Below, in pieces: positions 45,393-53,260 of a DNA stretch of 64,000 bases (its first letter is position 1; every line of letters begins with the position of its first letter). The position numbers and the translations under genes were made by a program. The stretch is from Terriglobus albidus (GTDB taxonomy: Bacteria; Acidobacteriota; Terriglobia; Terriglobales; Acidobacteriaceae), in contig NZ_CP042806.1 of the NCBI RefSeq assembly GCF_008000815.1, forward strand, positions 930,001-994,000. The letters run 5' to 3'. The notes under the pieces were generated by a model that made no database searches, was not told the DNA's origin, and saw only the letters and a list, made by a program, of their open reading frames with translations.

Positions 45393-47579
45393 ATGCCGGT
45401 CGATACAAGACCATCAGGATGGAAGCATCGGTTCACCATGGGAGCGGTTGTCATTGCGATGACCGTTCCCGGTCTTCGTCACGCTCAGGGGCAAGATGCA
45501 GACGCTCTTAACTTCCAGACCCATGCTCTATGGTCGCCACGGCTGAATATCGAGGCCGGGACGGCCATCGTCTATGGCATCGATGCCTCGCTTCCTCAGC
45601 GGGTCGAAAGCTGGCGCAGCCACGGCTATCACATTGCTCTCATGACGGGCGTCTCCTGGGGAGAGTACAGCGACTATCTCGACGGCCGCTTCGATGGCAA
45701 GAAACATTGGGACGAAGCCCAGATGGATCGTGATGGAAAGATGGTCCTGGACGGTAATAATCCACTCATCCCTTACATCGCTCCTTCTGCCTCCTATGGA
45801 AAGTTCCTGGCGGCCGGTGTGCTGCGCGCTCTCGATGCAGGGGTTGAATCCGTGTTTCTGGAAGAGCCCGAGTTCTGGGCGAAGTCCGGCTGGAGCGAGA
45901 GCTTCAAGCGTGAGTGGCAGGCCTTCTATGGAACTCCCTGGCAGCCGCCCGACAGCTCGCCCGACGCGCAGTATCGCGCATCGAAACTCAAGTACTTCCT
46001 CTACCGCCGCGCGCTTGCGGATGTCTTCGCAGCGGTAAAGCAGTATGGAGAGGCGCATCACAAAAAGATCCCCTGCTATGTTGCGACCCATTCGCTGGTG
46101 AACTACGCGCAGTGGCGCATTGTCAGCCCGGAGTCATCTCTCATTGACGTCGGCGCCGACGGATATATCGCACAGGTTTGGACCGGGACAGCACGCACAT
46201 CCAATGCCTACGATGGCAAGGTACAGGAGCGTACCTTCGAAGCCGCATTCCTGGAATACGGCGCGATGCAAAATCTCGTCCGTGCTTCAGGCCGCAAGGT
46301 CTGGTACCTGAACGATCCTATTGAGGACAATCCCAATCACACCTGGGAAGACTATCGCTTCAACTGGGAGAGCACGCTGGCCGCATCTCTCTTTCAACCG
46401 GAGGTTAGCAGTTACGAGCTTGTGCCATGGCCTGAACGTATCTTCGGTCCGCGAGGTACTTATCCCTCTGAGGCTGATCCAGCTAAACGGGTTCCCATCC
46501 CCGCCCCCTACGAGACCGAGCTTCAGACAGTCTTCCATGCTCTCGGCGAGATGAAGAAGAGCGCGGCCCATGCACAGTGGCTGGCAGCTGGCTCGCAGGG
46601 GATAGGTGTCCTGGTCTCCGATACGCTGATGTTTCAGCGTGCCGCGCCCACGCCATCGGATGAGCGGTTGAGCTCCTTCTTCGGTCTGTCGCTGCCGTTA
46701 CTGGCCCACGGTATTCCCGTGGAGCCTGTCCAGGTCGAAAGCTTCCATCGGGCGAAGCTTGCTGACCGTTATCGCTGCCTGCTGCTCACCTATGAAGGTC
46801 AGAAACCACCCTCAATCGCGTTTCACCATGCGCTCGTCAATTGGGTGAAAGCCGGCGGAATCCTCGTCGTGGTTGATGATGGAAAAGATCCCTATCAGTC
46901 GGTCTCAGACTGGTGGAATACCGAGCCACGTCACTACGTCCGCCCCATGGACGAACTCTTCGAAGAGCTCGGGATCGCGAACACGCAAGCCGGTGTCATG
47001 CATGTCGGCAAAGGTATAGTGCTGCATGAGGCCACATCGCCGGCCGCCCTGGCGATGCAGGCTGATGGTTCGCAGCATCTCCTCAACAGTGTCAAAACTG
47101 CGCTTGCGGCAAAGTCGATTAGGCTGCAGGTGAGCGATCGTTTTGTCCTCCGCCGTGGACCATACATTATCGCGAAGGGTCTTTCTGAGGCAACGGCAGC
47201 CTCTTCCAGCAATGCAACGGGATACTACATCGATCTCTTCAGCGCGAATATGGATGTGGTGCACAGTTACGCGCTCAAAGGGAAAGAACACCACTTCCTT
47301 CTCGACGTCGCCGCCATCAAGGCTGCAACGCCGACCGTCATTGCATCCGCAGGGGGTATTGCCAAGGAACATTACGAGCCCAAGCTGCTGACCTTCTCTG
47401 CCAGTGGCATCGAAGGATCGACAGCCATGGTCCGAATCAAATCAGCCTCTGCCATCACCCGAGTCCGAGTTAACGGAGCCGCTCTCGACAGCGCCGCCTT
47501 CGGATCCGACGGCACCACCGCATGGCTGCGCTTCCCACAGCATGCGTCGCCGCAAACAGTCAAAGTGTATTTCAAATAG
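45393..47579 (+). CDS. Secreted TIM-barrel-like enzyme, unassigned glycoside-hydrolase candidate
   Basis: 728 residues. The signal region FTMGAVVIAMTVPGLRHAQGQ lies at about 14-34. The first about 400 residues have barrel-like alternation: HIALMTGVSWGEYSDYLDG, a strand ending VESVFLEEPEFW with Glu157, Glu158 and Glu160, then FKREWQAFYGTPWQPP, CYVATHSLVNYAQW, DGYIAQVWTGTAR and a late VSSYELVPWPERIFG. The E-P-E-F block followed by a short F-x-x-x-W-Q-x-F-Y-G-x-P-W segment recalls GH42-type active-site surroundings. Residues about 420-560 look like the amidotransferase-like fold of GH42 (GIGVLVSDTLMFQR, CLLLTYEGQKPPS, LVNWVKAGGILVVVDDGKDPY). The C-terminal beta domain ends TVKVYFK. I cannot place it in a named GH family. 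Confidence 0.6.
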   Translation: MPVDTRPSGWKHRFTMGAVVIAMTVPGLRHAQGQDADALNFQTHALWSPRLNIEAGTAIVYGIDASLPQRVESWRSHGYHIALMTGVSWGEYSDYLDGRFDGKKHWDEAQMDRDGKMVLDGNNPLIPYIAPSASYGKFLAAGVLRALDAGVESVFLEEPEFWAKSGWSESFKREWQAFYGTPWQPPDSSPDAQYRASKLKYFLYRRALADVFAAVKQYGEAHHKKIPCYVATHSLVNYAQWRIVSPESSLIDVGADGYIAQVWTGTARTSNAYDGKVQERTFEAAFLEYGAMQNLVRASGRKVWYLNDPIEDNPNHTWEDYRFNWESTLAASLFQPEVSSYELVPWPERIFGPRGTYPSEADPAKRVPIPAPYETELQTVFHALGEMKKSAAHAQWLAAGSQGIGVLVSDTLMFQRAAPTPSDERLSSFFGLSLPLLAHGIPVEPVQVESFHRAKLADRYRCLLLTYEGQKPPSIAFHHALVNWVKAGGILVVVDDGKDPYQSVSDWWNTEPRHYVRPMDELFEELGIANTQAGVMHVGKGIVLHEATSPAALAMQADGSQHLLNSVKTALAAKSIRLQVSDRFVLRRGPYIIAKGLSEATAASSSNATGYYIDLFSANMDVVHSYALKGKEHHFLLDVAAIKAATPTVIASAGGIAKEHYEPKLLTFSASGIEGSTAMVRIKSASAITRVRVNGAALDSAAFGSDGTTAWLRFPQHASPQTVKVYFK

Positions 47580-47631
47580 CAATCATCCCTGTTACAACCT
47601 GGAATCGCTGCATCACGTGTGGGGGTCTTAC

Positions 47632-47826
47632 ATGAAGCTTGCTCAAAACAATAAAAGTCGATGGATGTGGCTGCTCATCCTTCCTTACCTCGGCCTGCTG
47701 CTGCCGTTTCTCTATGCACGCCGCACACCGGAGATCTTTGGGGTCCCGTTCTTTTACTGGTACCAGTTCGCCTGGGTCTTCCTTACCGCGGCATTGACCG
47801 GTGTTGTTTATTGGAGGACGCGCTAG
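47632..47826 (+). CDS. DUF3311 small membrane subunit of an SSS transporter
   Basis: 64 residues with two membrane helices: WMWLLILPYLGLLLPFLYA and the family pattern FGVPFFYWYQFAWVFLTAALTGVVYW. DUF3311 proteins are regularly encoded directly before a sodium:solute symporter, like the YhdT-PanF pair, and are thought to be part of the transporter. Here the stop TAG (47824-47826) touches the ATG of the symporter, so the two are translationally coupled. The frame is open from 47404 inside the previous gene, but only the ATG at 47632 gives a sensible product. Confidence 0.85.
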   Translation: MKLAQNNKSRWMWLLILPYLGLLLPFLYARRTPEIFGVPFFYWYQFAWVFLTAALTGVVYWRTR

Positions 47827-49413
47827 ATGCAGCTTCTTCACTCCTCTGCCTTCCTTGTCTTCGTGACGATTCTTGCTGCCGTCTCTGTGCTTGGCTTCTT
47901 CGGCGCCCGCTGGAGGCGCGGCGACCTTGACCAGCTCGATGAATGGGGACTCGGCGGCCGGCAGTTCGGCACGCTGATCACATGGTTCCTGGTAGGCGGC
48001 GACTTCTACACGGCCTACACCATCATCGCGGTGCCCGCTCTCGTCTTCGGTACCGGTGCGATGGGTTTCTTCGCCCTTCCTTACACCATCATCGTGTATC
48101 CATTCGTCTTTCTCGCTATGCCGCGCCTGTGGGCCGTCGCTCGCAAACACGGCTACATCACACCGGCAGACTTCGTGCAGGGCCGCTACGGCAGCCGCAC
48201 TCTGGCGACGCTGGTGGCGTTGACAGGCATCACGGCGACCATGCCGTACATCGCGCTGCAACTCGCCGGTATGGGAGCGGTGCTGGCGCAACTCGGCCTC
48301 ACCGGCAACTCCTGGGTGCAGCAGGATCTGCCGCTAGTGATCGCATTCCTTGTCCTCGCGCTCTACACCTATTCCAGCGGGTTGCGAGCCCCGGCCATCA
48401 TCGCGATCGTCAAAGACATCCTTATCTACATCGTCGTCATCGCCGCCATCGTCATCATTCCGGCAAAGGCGGGCGGCTACACGCACATCTTTTCCGCTGC
48501 GGATGCTGTCTGGAGCCGTCAGGGGACGGCCTCGCTCATTCTACTTCCCAGGGATTACACCGCCTATGCGTCGCTCGCGCTGGGTTCTGCGCTGGCGGCG
48601 TTCATGTACCCGCATACCGTGACCACCATGCTCGCTTCGAGCAGCGGCAAGGTCATTCGCCGCAACGCCGTTCTGTTGCCCGCGTATACCTTCCTGCTCG
48701 GTCTTATTGCTCTCTTCGGCGTGGTCGCTGTAGCAGCCGGCATTCATCCCGCAACCTCCAGCGGAGTGGTGCCGGAGCTGATGACCCGTTTCTTCTCGCC
48801 ATGGTTCACGGGGCTTGCCTTCGCGGCCATCGCACTGGCGGCGATGGTGCCCGCGGCGATCATGTCGATCGGGGCCGCCAATCTGTTTACCCGCAGCATC
48901 TATCGCGCCTGGTTCCGCCCTCACGCCACTGCGCAGCAGGAGTCGCGTGTCGCCAAGAACGTCTCCTTCGGTGTCAAGTTCGGGGCTCTCCTCTTCGTCT
49001 TCACCTCATCGCACGACTTCGTCATCAATCTGCAACTGCTCGGTGGTATCTGGATCCTGCAGACTTTTCCTGCCATCACCTTCGGTCTCTGGAAGAGGGT
49101 CTTCCATCATCAGGCCCTCATCGCCGGCTGGGTCGCGGGCATGGCCACAGGAACATCCATGGCCGCAGCGCTGCGTCTGCATTCCTCAGTCTATGCGCTC
49201 ACCATTGGAGGCGTGAGCATCAGGCTCTACGCCGGCATCTGGGCGCTGATGGCCAACATCCTCATCGTCTGGCTGATCTCCACCTTCCTCGATCACGCAA
49301 ACATTCCACGCAACTACGACGAAACCACCCTCGCCGACTATCAGGACGAATGGGATGGGTCAGGAGCTGCTATCAGCAACGACGTCATCTCGTGCGAGCG
49401 AATAGAGGCCTAA
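47827..49413 (+). CDS. Sodium:solute symporter family permease
   Basis: 528 residues with about thirteen membrane helices. The family entry pattern is DQLDEWGLGGRQFGTLITWFLVGGDFYTAYTIIAVPALVFGTGAMGFFALPYT, and later YSSGLRAPAIIAIVKDILIYIVVIAA and FSPWFTGLAFAAIALAAMVPAAIMSIGAANLFTRSIYR. This is the SSS branch near MctP (monocarboxylate) and related uptake systems. With the DUF3311 subunit it forms a two-gene transport unit that ends the 34.9-49.4 kb series, and would bring the final sugar acid or monosaccharide into the cytoplasm using sodium. Substrate is inferred from context only. Confidence 0.88.
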   Translation: MQLLHSSAFLVFVTILAAVSVLGFFGARWRRGDLDQLDEWGLGGRQFGTLITWFLVGGDFYTAYTIIAVPALVFGTGAMGFFALPYTIIVYPFVFLAMPRLWAVARKHGYITPADFVQGRYGSRTLATLVALTGITATMPYIALQLAGMGAVLAQLGLTGNSWVQQDLPLVIAFLVLALYTYSSGLRAPAIIAIVKDILIYIVVIAAIVIIPAKAGGYTHIFSAADAVWSRQGTASLILLPRDYTAYASLALGSALAAFMYPHTVTTMLASSSGKVIRRNAVLLPAYTFLLGLIALFGVVAVAAGIHPATSSGVVPELMTRFFSPWFTGLAFAAIALAAMVPAAIMSIGAANLFTRSIYRAWFRPHATAQQESRVAKNVSFGVKFGALLFVFTSSHDFVINLQLLGGIWILQTFPAITFGLWKRVFHHQALIAGWVAGMATGTSMAAALRLHSSVYALTIGGVSIRLYAGIWALMANILIVWLISTFLDHANIPRNYDETTLADYQDEWDGSGAAISNDVISCERIEA

Positions 49414-49671
49414 GAGTCAAAGGCGTGCTCCATGCCAGGCATGGGGCGCCGATGGCCGATCGGCTCTATAAAAATTCGATCTTCGCAAACGCCTTGACGT
49501 CTTGTTGAAGGGCACAGCTTCAGCACCGAACCAAGCCTGATAAGTAAGCGGTGTTTGGATCATCAACGAAAGGTGGATTTATATTTACCGAACAGCGCGA
49601 GCGGGGCCTTTGTTGACGCATGAGTGTGAGCTGGGTTCTCAAAGGCTTCAGCCTGAGTGCGATTGGCATGT
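49414..49671. other. Intergenic region with weak palindromes
   Basis: 258 bases with no gene. GTCAAAGGCGT (49416-49426) faces ACGCCTTGAC near 49489-49498 around smaller hairpins (CCATGCCAGGCATGG, CGATGGCCGATCG), and scattered GGCTTCAGCC cores remain. It may stop the symporter transcript or be a decayed family A/B repeat. Confidence 0.5.
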
Positions 49672-51000
49672 CTATCTAGCACACGCTTGCGGGTGATTGA
49701 TCACCACCGTGCGTGCCTCCTTATCGTCGGAAAAAGTCAAAATGGTGCCGCCACAACCAGGATGTTCCCTATCAAGCGCAACAGAGATGGCGTATTCCCG
49801 GCCGGGGGAGAGTGGAAGAACAGCGCTTCCGGAGGCGTCTGTCAGGCCAGTTCGCGTTGGTTCGTCTCCTCGGCTACCGTTCGGGAAGGCGTAGAGATAC
49901 AGACCGGCAGGTGCCGGCGAACCATCCGGCAGGATTACATTTACTCTGACGGTCCGTGTGGAACGCAGGCGGGCAAGCACGAAGTCTACCCGGTCCACAC
50001 TCGCTGCGGGTCCAAGAGCAATCGTCCGTGCTTCCGGCCTTGGTGAATGAGGATAGTAGATTGTCGAAGCACCGTCTTCTGTTAGGTATCCCGGGTTTCG
50101 TGCGGCGACGAGATAGTCACCGGGCGACAGGTGCTGAAATTCATAGCTGCCATTCAGGTCTGTGGTTGTGATGTGACTTGAGTTCATCCGGGCTTCGCTG
50201 GCGTACTGCAGTTCCATACGCATGTCCGCAACAGGTCTACCGTCAGCATCGACGACGTTGCCTCGGATTCGGCCTTCATAAGTGACAGGCCAGTTCACCT
50301 CGGCGCATCCTTTGTCCGCGACCCTGATCTTTGTGGGCTTGCTGGTTGCAAACCCTTCGGGCACCAGCGCTGCAACAGAATATTCGCCAGCTTTGAGATT
50401 CCCGAAAACATACCTGCCTTCGCTGTCTGCCGTAACAGTTCGACTGTCGGGTCCTGAGAGTTGAACTGTCGCGGGTACAACGGTGATGTTACTGTCGAGC
50501 GGCAATCGCAATGAGCCGGAGATCACCGAGCCATGCGGGGCGGTCTTATAGGCGCGCATCCAGGTCACCGCCGCGTTCTCAACACCCGGCTCCAACAGCG
50601 CTGTTCGGGAACAGCGAGAGGTCCACAACCGCGCGTCGCTTACGTAGGTAAAGACGACGTACTCACGTCCGACCTGAAACGGAAATCCGCAGGCCGAGCT
50701 CTGCTGCGACGTATATATGATCTGTTCGGCTTTGGGCTCTCCACTGAACGTCTCCGCTACGGATAATCGGACCTTGAAGGTGCCGTTGCTGGCGAGTTGC
50801 ATTTCTGTGCCGTCCGGACGCTTGACTGTCGTGATGTTCGGAATCAGCGTGCTCTCCACGACGGTCCCGCGGAAAATTATTGACGAACCCATTTGGATGG
50901 AGCATACGGGCCCCGGACCACCGCAGAAGCATGCGTGTGCATTGCTTACCATCCCAAAAAGCAGCGTGAATCCAGGCAGAAATCTCAGCAGTCGGCGCAT
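49672..51000 (-). CDS. Secreted protein with TIMP/NTR-like N-terminus and carboxypeptidase-like repeats
   Basis: 442 residues, signal peptide ending SNAHA. The mature protein begins CFCGGPGPVCSIQMGSSIIFRGTVVES, the CxCxxx..C start of tissue-inhibitor/netrin-like (OB-fold) domains, followed by VAETFSGEPKAEQIIYT and a later Cys in YVSDARLWTSRCSRT. After about residue 150 come two or three beta-sandwich repeats of the carboxypeptidase-regulatory type (TVTADSEGRYVFGNLKAGEYSV, TTTDLNGSYEFQHLSPGDYLVAARNPGY, TRTGLTDASGSAVLPLSPGREY). Such modules bind carbohydrate or protein at the surface. It is encoded alone, against the flow of the upstream locus. Function unknown. Confidence 0.7.
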   Translation of the reverse strand: MRRLLRFLPGFTLLFGMVSNAHACFCGGPGPVCSIQMGSSIIFRGTVVESTLIPNITTVKRPDGTEMQLASNGTFKVRLSVAETFSGEPKAEQIIYTSQQSSACGFPFQVGREYVVFTYVSDARLWTSRCSRTALLEPGVENAAVTWMRAYKTAPHGSVISGSLRLPLDSNITVVPATVQLSGPDSRTVTADSEGRYVFGNLKAGEYSVAALVPEGFATSKPTKIRVADKGCAEVNWPVTYEGRIRGNVVDADGRPVADMRMELQYASEARMNSSHITTTDLNGSYEFQHLSPGDYLVAARNPGYLTEDGASTIYYPHSPRPEARTIALGPAASVDRVDFVLARLRSTRTVRVNVILPDGSPAPAGLYLYAFPNGSRGDEPTRTGLTDASGSAVLPLSPGREYAISVALDREHPGCGGTILTFSDDKEARTVVINHPQACAR

Positions 51001-51303
51001 AGACGCTCCTATGTCCTGTGACTACTTGTCAGACGCTTCGCTCCTGATTATGTCTCATCCAACGGCTTTCGATACGTAAAACAAGCCACTTCCCAAAAGA
51101 GAGAAGGTTTTCCAGCAGGTGCAACGCCTTTCATCGATCAAGAAGTGGGTGGGCGTCTAGTTCAAGAGTAGGCTGATTACCTATTTGCTTGGACCGAAGG
51201 GGTGAGAGCGAGAGGCTTCCATGGGGGTGCTTACATCAGTGGCGTGCCGGCGCCCCGGAAGAACAGTGTCTAATCCGGCAGCATTCGATATATCTCTGTG
51301 CTC
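51001..51303. other. Intergenic region with a possible DUF1906-like fragment
   Basis: 303 bases. In the plus frame at 51174-51275 the translation DYLFAWTEGVRARGFHGGAYISGVPAPRKN resembles a piece of the glycoside-hydrolase-like DUF1906 domain (W-x-x-x-V-x-A-x-G-F-x-x-G-x-Y), before a stop codon. It is short and could be chance. Nothing else recognised; the divergent ends hold no clear promoter. Confidence 0.3.
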
Positions 51304-52236
51304 CTACTTCGGCGAGAGCATCGCCGAAGCCTGAAAGCGGTCTGCAAACCTTGTTGGAGAACAACCTACTGCCTTTGTGAAGGCTGTGCTAAATGCGCTG
51401 CCTGACTGAAACCCGACTGTCAGTGCGATCTCGCCAACGCTTCGGCTACCGCGCCGAAGTTCATCTTTGGCGATCGCGATGCGCCATTGTTGCAGGTATT
51501 CCATCGGCCCAATTCCCATCACTTTGGCAAACCGCGCGGCGAAGGCGGATCGGGAGCTCCCACATAGACGCGCCAGCTTTTGGGTCGTCCACGGGAGGCC
51601 CACCTGGCTATGGATTGCCGTCAGAGCCTTCGCTGTGATCGGATCTGCCAGCCCCGCGAGCAAACCGGTTTGTGCGTTGTCGGGCGCGAACTTCTTGCTT
51701 CGAAGAATCTCAACAAGCACCAGTTCCATCAACCGCGCAATGACGAACTCGCTGCCCGGGCCCGAGGCGCTCGACTCGGCTTCATTCATCATGAGGAGAT
51801 TACGCACCCGCTCCGACGAATGCTCTGTGGCCTTCACGCAGGTGATCTGCGGCAACAGATCCATCAGCAACTGTTCATTGGCAGAGTCAAAGGCAAATTT
51901 GCCACCGCGAACTACCGTGCTCGGGGAATCCCCATCGCTCAGACTTGCAACACTTCCGCTGCCGGTGATGACTGCTTCGCTGTCGATGGCTTCCACATCG
52001 ATATCGGAAGCCAGGCTGAATGGCATCGACGTGCGGACCAACACAAAATCTCCTGCCTCCAGAGATAGTGGCGCAAAGCCCTGGCGCAGCAGTTCGCATC
52101 TTCCTCGCTCGATCCAACAGAACAGAAGATCATCGTGGCGATGAAACAGCAGTCCCCAGCGAGAATTCGCTTCCACTTTCGACCAAAGAGTGGCCCGAGG
52201 CTGGAGAAGCCGAATGAGGTCTAGGAAGGGGTCCAT
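51304..52236 (-). CDS. AraC-family transcriptional regulator, module copy 1
   Basis: 310 residues. An N-terminal cupin-like ligand domain (MDPFLDLIRLLQPRA, HRHDDLLFCWIERGRCELLRQG, PLSLEAGDFVLVRTSMPF) is followed by two C-terminal helix-turn-helix units: WTTQKLARLCGSSRSAFAARFAKVMGIGPMEYLQQWRIAIAKDELRRG and SVGEIALTVGFQSGSAFSTAFTKAVGCSPTRFADRF, the AraC signature. It diverges from the NTF2-like gene at 52350 with 113 bases between, so that gene is the natural target. A close paralogue lies at 53261-54178 in mirror orientation. The AraC cupin-6 subgroup usually controls a neighbouring enzyme gene in response to a small molecule. Confidence 0.9.
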   Translation of the reverse strand: MDPFLDLIRLLQPRATLWSKVEANSRWGLLFHRHDDLLFCWIERGRCELLRQGFAPLSLEAGDFVLVRTSMPFSLASDIDVEAIDSEAVITGSGSVASLSDGDSPSTVVRGGKFAFDSANEQLLMDLLPQITCVKATEHSSERVRNLLMMNEAESSASGPGSEFVIARLMELVLVEILRSKKFAPDNAQTGLLAGLADPITAKALTAIHSQVGLPWTTQKLARLCGSSRSAFAARFAKVMGIGPMEYLQQWRIAIAKDELRRGSRSVGEIALTVGFQSGSAFSTAFTKAVGCSPTRFADRFQASAMLSPK

Positions 52237-52349
52237 ACAAACTTGGATGATTGATAAAGAAATTAGGCGTCTTGATTATCGAACTCCAGGAAAAAAGTTC
52301 ATACCGTAGGGACGTGGTGCTGATCTTAAGGCGCCAATAGGAGAGAACG

Positions 52350-52709
52350 ATGACCGACGAAGCATTGCAGAAACTCTGGAATACCTATCAGAGTGCATGG
52401 GCCGACATCCCGACCCAGGAACGCGAACGGCGCCTGCGGGAAACTCTTACCCCGGATGTCGCGTTCACAAACCCTGACGCCGACGATCGGGGCATTGATC
52501 GGATGATCGCGAGTGTCCATGACTTCCAACAGCGATATGCGGGCTGTTACTTCCGTACCACGCTGCTAAGGCAACAGCACGGACAACTCGTGGCCATGTG
52601 GACGATGTTCGATCGTAACGATGCGCCACTCGTGAATGGACACAGCTACGCCCGCTTCGATGTTCAGAAGGACCAATTCACTCAACTAGCTGGATTCTGG
52701 AAGCTATAG
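52350..52709 (+). CDS. NTF2-like (SnoaL-type) protein, module copy 1
   Basis: 119 residues; ATG 52350 is preceded by AGGAGAG. Sequence landmarks are WADIPTQERERRLRETLTPDVAFTNPDADDRGIDRMIASVHDFQQRYAGCYFRTT, then QLVAMWTMFDRNDAPLVNGHSYARFDVQKDQFTQLAGFW. This is the cone-shaped NTF2 fold used by ketosteroid-isomerase and SnoaL-type enzymes and by ligand-binding proteins. It is paralogous to the protein at 52787-53137 (both have FQQR, GCYFR/GAYFR and LAGFW/LTGFF). Catalytic residues cannot be fixed. It is probably regulated by the divergent AraC gene. Confidence 0.85.
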   Translation: MTDEALQKLWNTYQSAWADIPTQERERRLRETLTPDVAFTNPDADDRGIDRMIASVHDFQQRYAGCYFRTTLLRQQHGQLVAMWTMFDRNDAPLVNGHSYARFDVQKDQFTQLAGFWKL

Positions 52710-52773
52710 GCCTTGCGAGCGCCGAGGTGCCTGTAACTTCGGCATACACCACGACGGGAGCCTGCGTGCTGCT

Positions 52774-52800
52774 CGGGCTTCTGCTCTTAGAAGAAGCCCG
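52774..52800. terminator. Hairpin between convergent NTF2-like genes
   Basis: CGGGCTTCT, loop of about nine bases, AGAAGCCCG. It overlaps the stop codon (52787-52789) of the minus-strand gene and lies 65 bases after the plus-strand stop. A bidirectional stop is plausible although T-runs are lacking. Confidence 0.4.
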
Positions 52801-53137
52801 TCAGCTGCTTCAAGCGGCCCTGGTCACTGAACACTCCATGCGTGTGTGCGGTAGTGACCACAGTGTCATCGCCCTTGTACAGAGTCCACTCCAGCAAGAC
52901 CTGGCTATGGTGTGTTAGCAACTTATTGAGCCTGAAGTAGGCTCCAGGCAGACGCTGCTGGAATTGTTCTACGTGCGCTAATAGGCCATCAAAGCCGTGG
53001 CTTTCCTCCGCCGGATTCGTGGATACGACATCGTCGCTCACAGCTTTGAGTAGCAGTTGTCTCCGCTCTTCCTGCGATATATTTCCGTACGCATGCAGAT
53101 AGTCTTTAATGAGGGCCTCGGCATCACTCTTTGTCAT
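52787..53137 (-). CDS. NTF2-like (SnoaL-type) protein, module copy 2
   Basis: 116 residues from ATG 53137, chosen because GGAG lies six bases upstream; the frame is open ten codons further. MTKSDAEALIKDYLHAYGNISQEERRQLLLKAVSDDVVSTNPAEESHGFDGLLAHVEQFQQRLPGAYFRLN matches module copy 1 in order and spacing, as does the end, RLKQLTGFF. It is convergent with copy 1 (77 bases apart) and divergent from the AraC gene at 53261. Function unknown; a small-molecule isomerase, dehydratase or binding protein is possible. Confidence 0.85.
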   Translation of the reverse strand: MTKSDAEALIKDYLHAYGNISQEERRQLLLKAVSDDVVSTNPAEESHGFDGLLAHVEQFQQRLPGAYFRLNKLLTHHSQVLLEWTLYKGDDTVVTTAHTHGVFSDQGRLKQLTGFF

Positions 53138-53260
53138 CTCAATCTCCGTCTTTGATCTCGGAGCCAAGTAACGCGTCTCCGATTCCCCAAGGTTAGCTGC
53201 GGCCTGCTGCGTGGTCGATAATCTTGAGCCCGAACTTGTTTATCTCTAGTCCAATTGTTC

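Noticed and set aside
47943..49508. 521-codon frame overlapping the symporter gene on the same strand
   Set aside because: His/Arg-rich out-of-frame translation of a membrane-protein gene; the symporter frame has clear SSS motifs.
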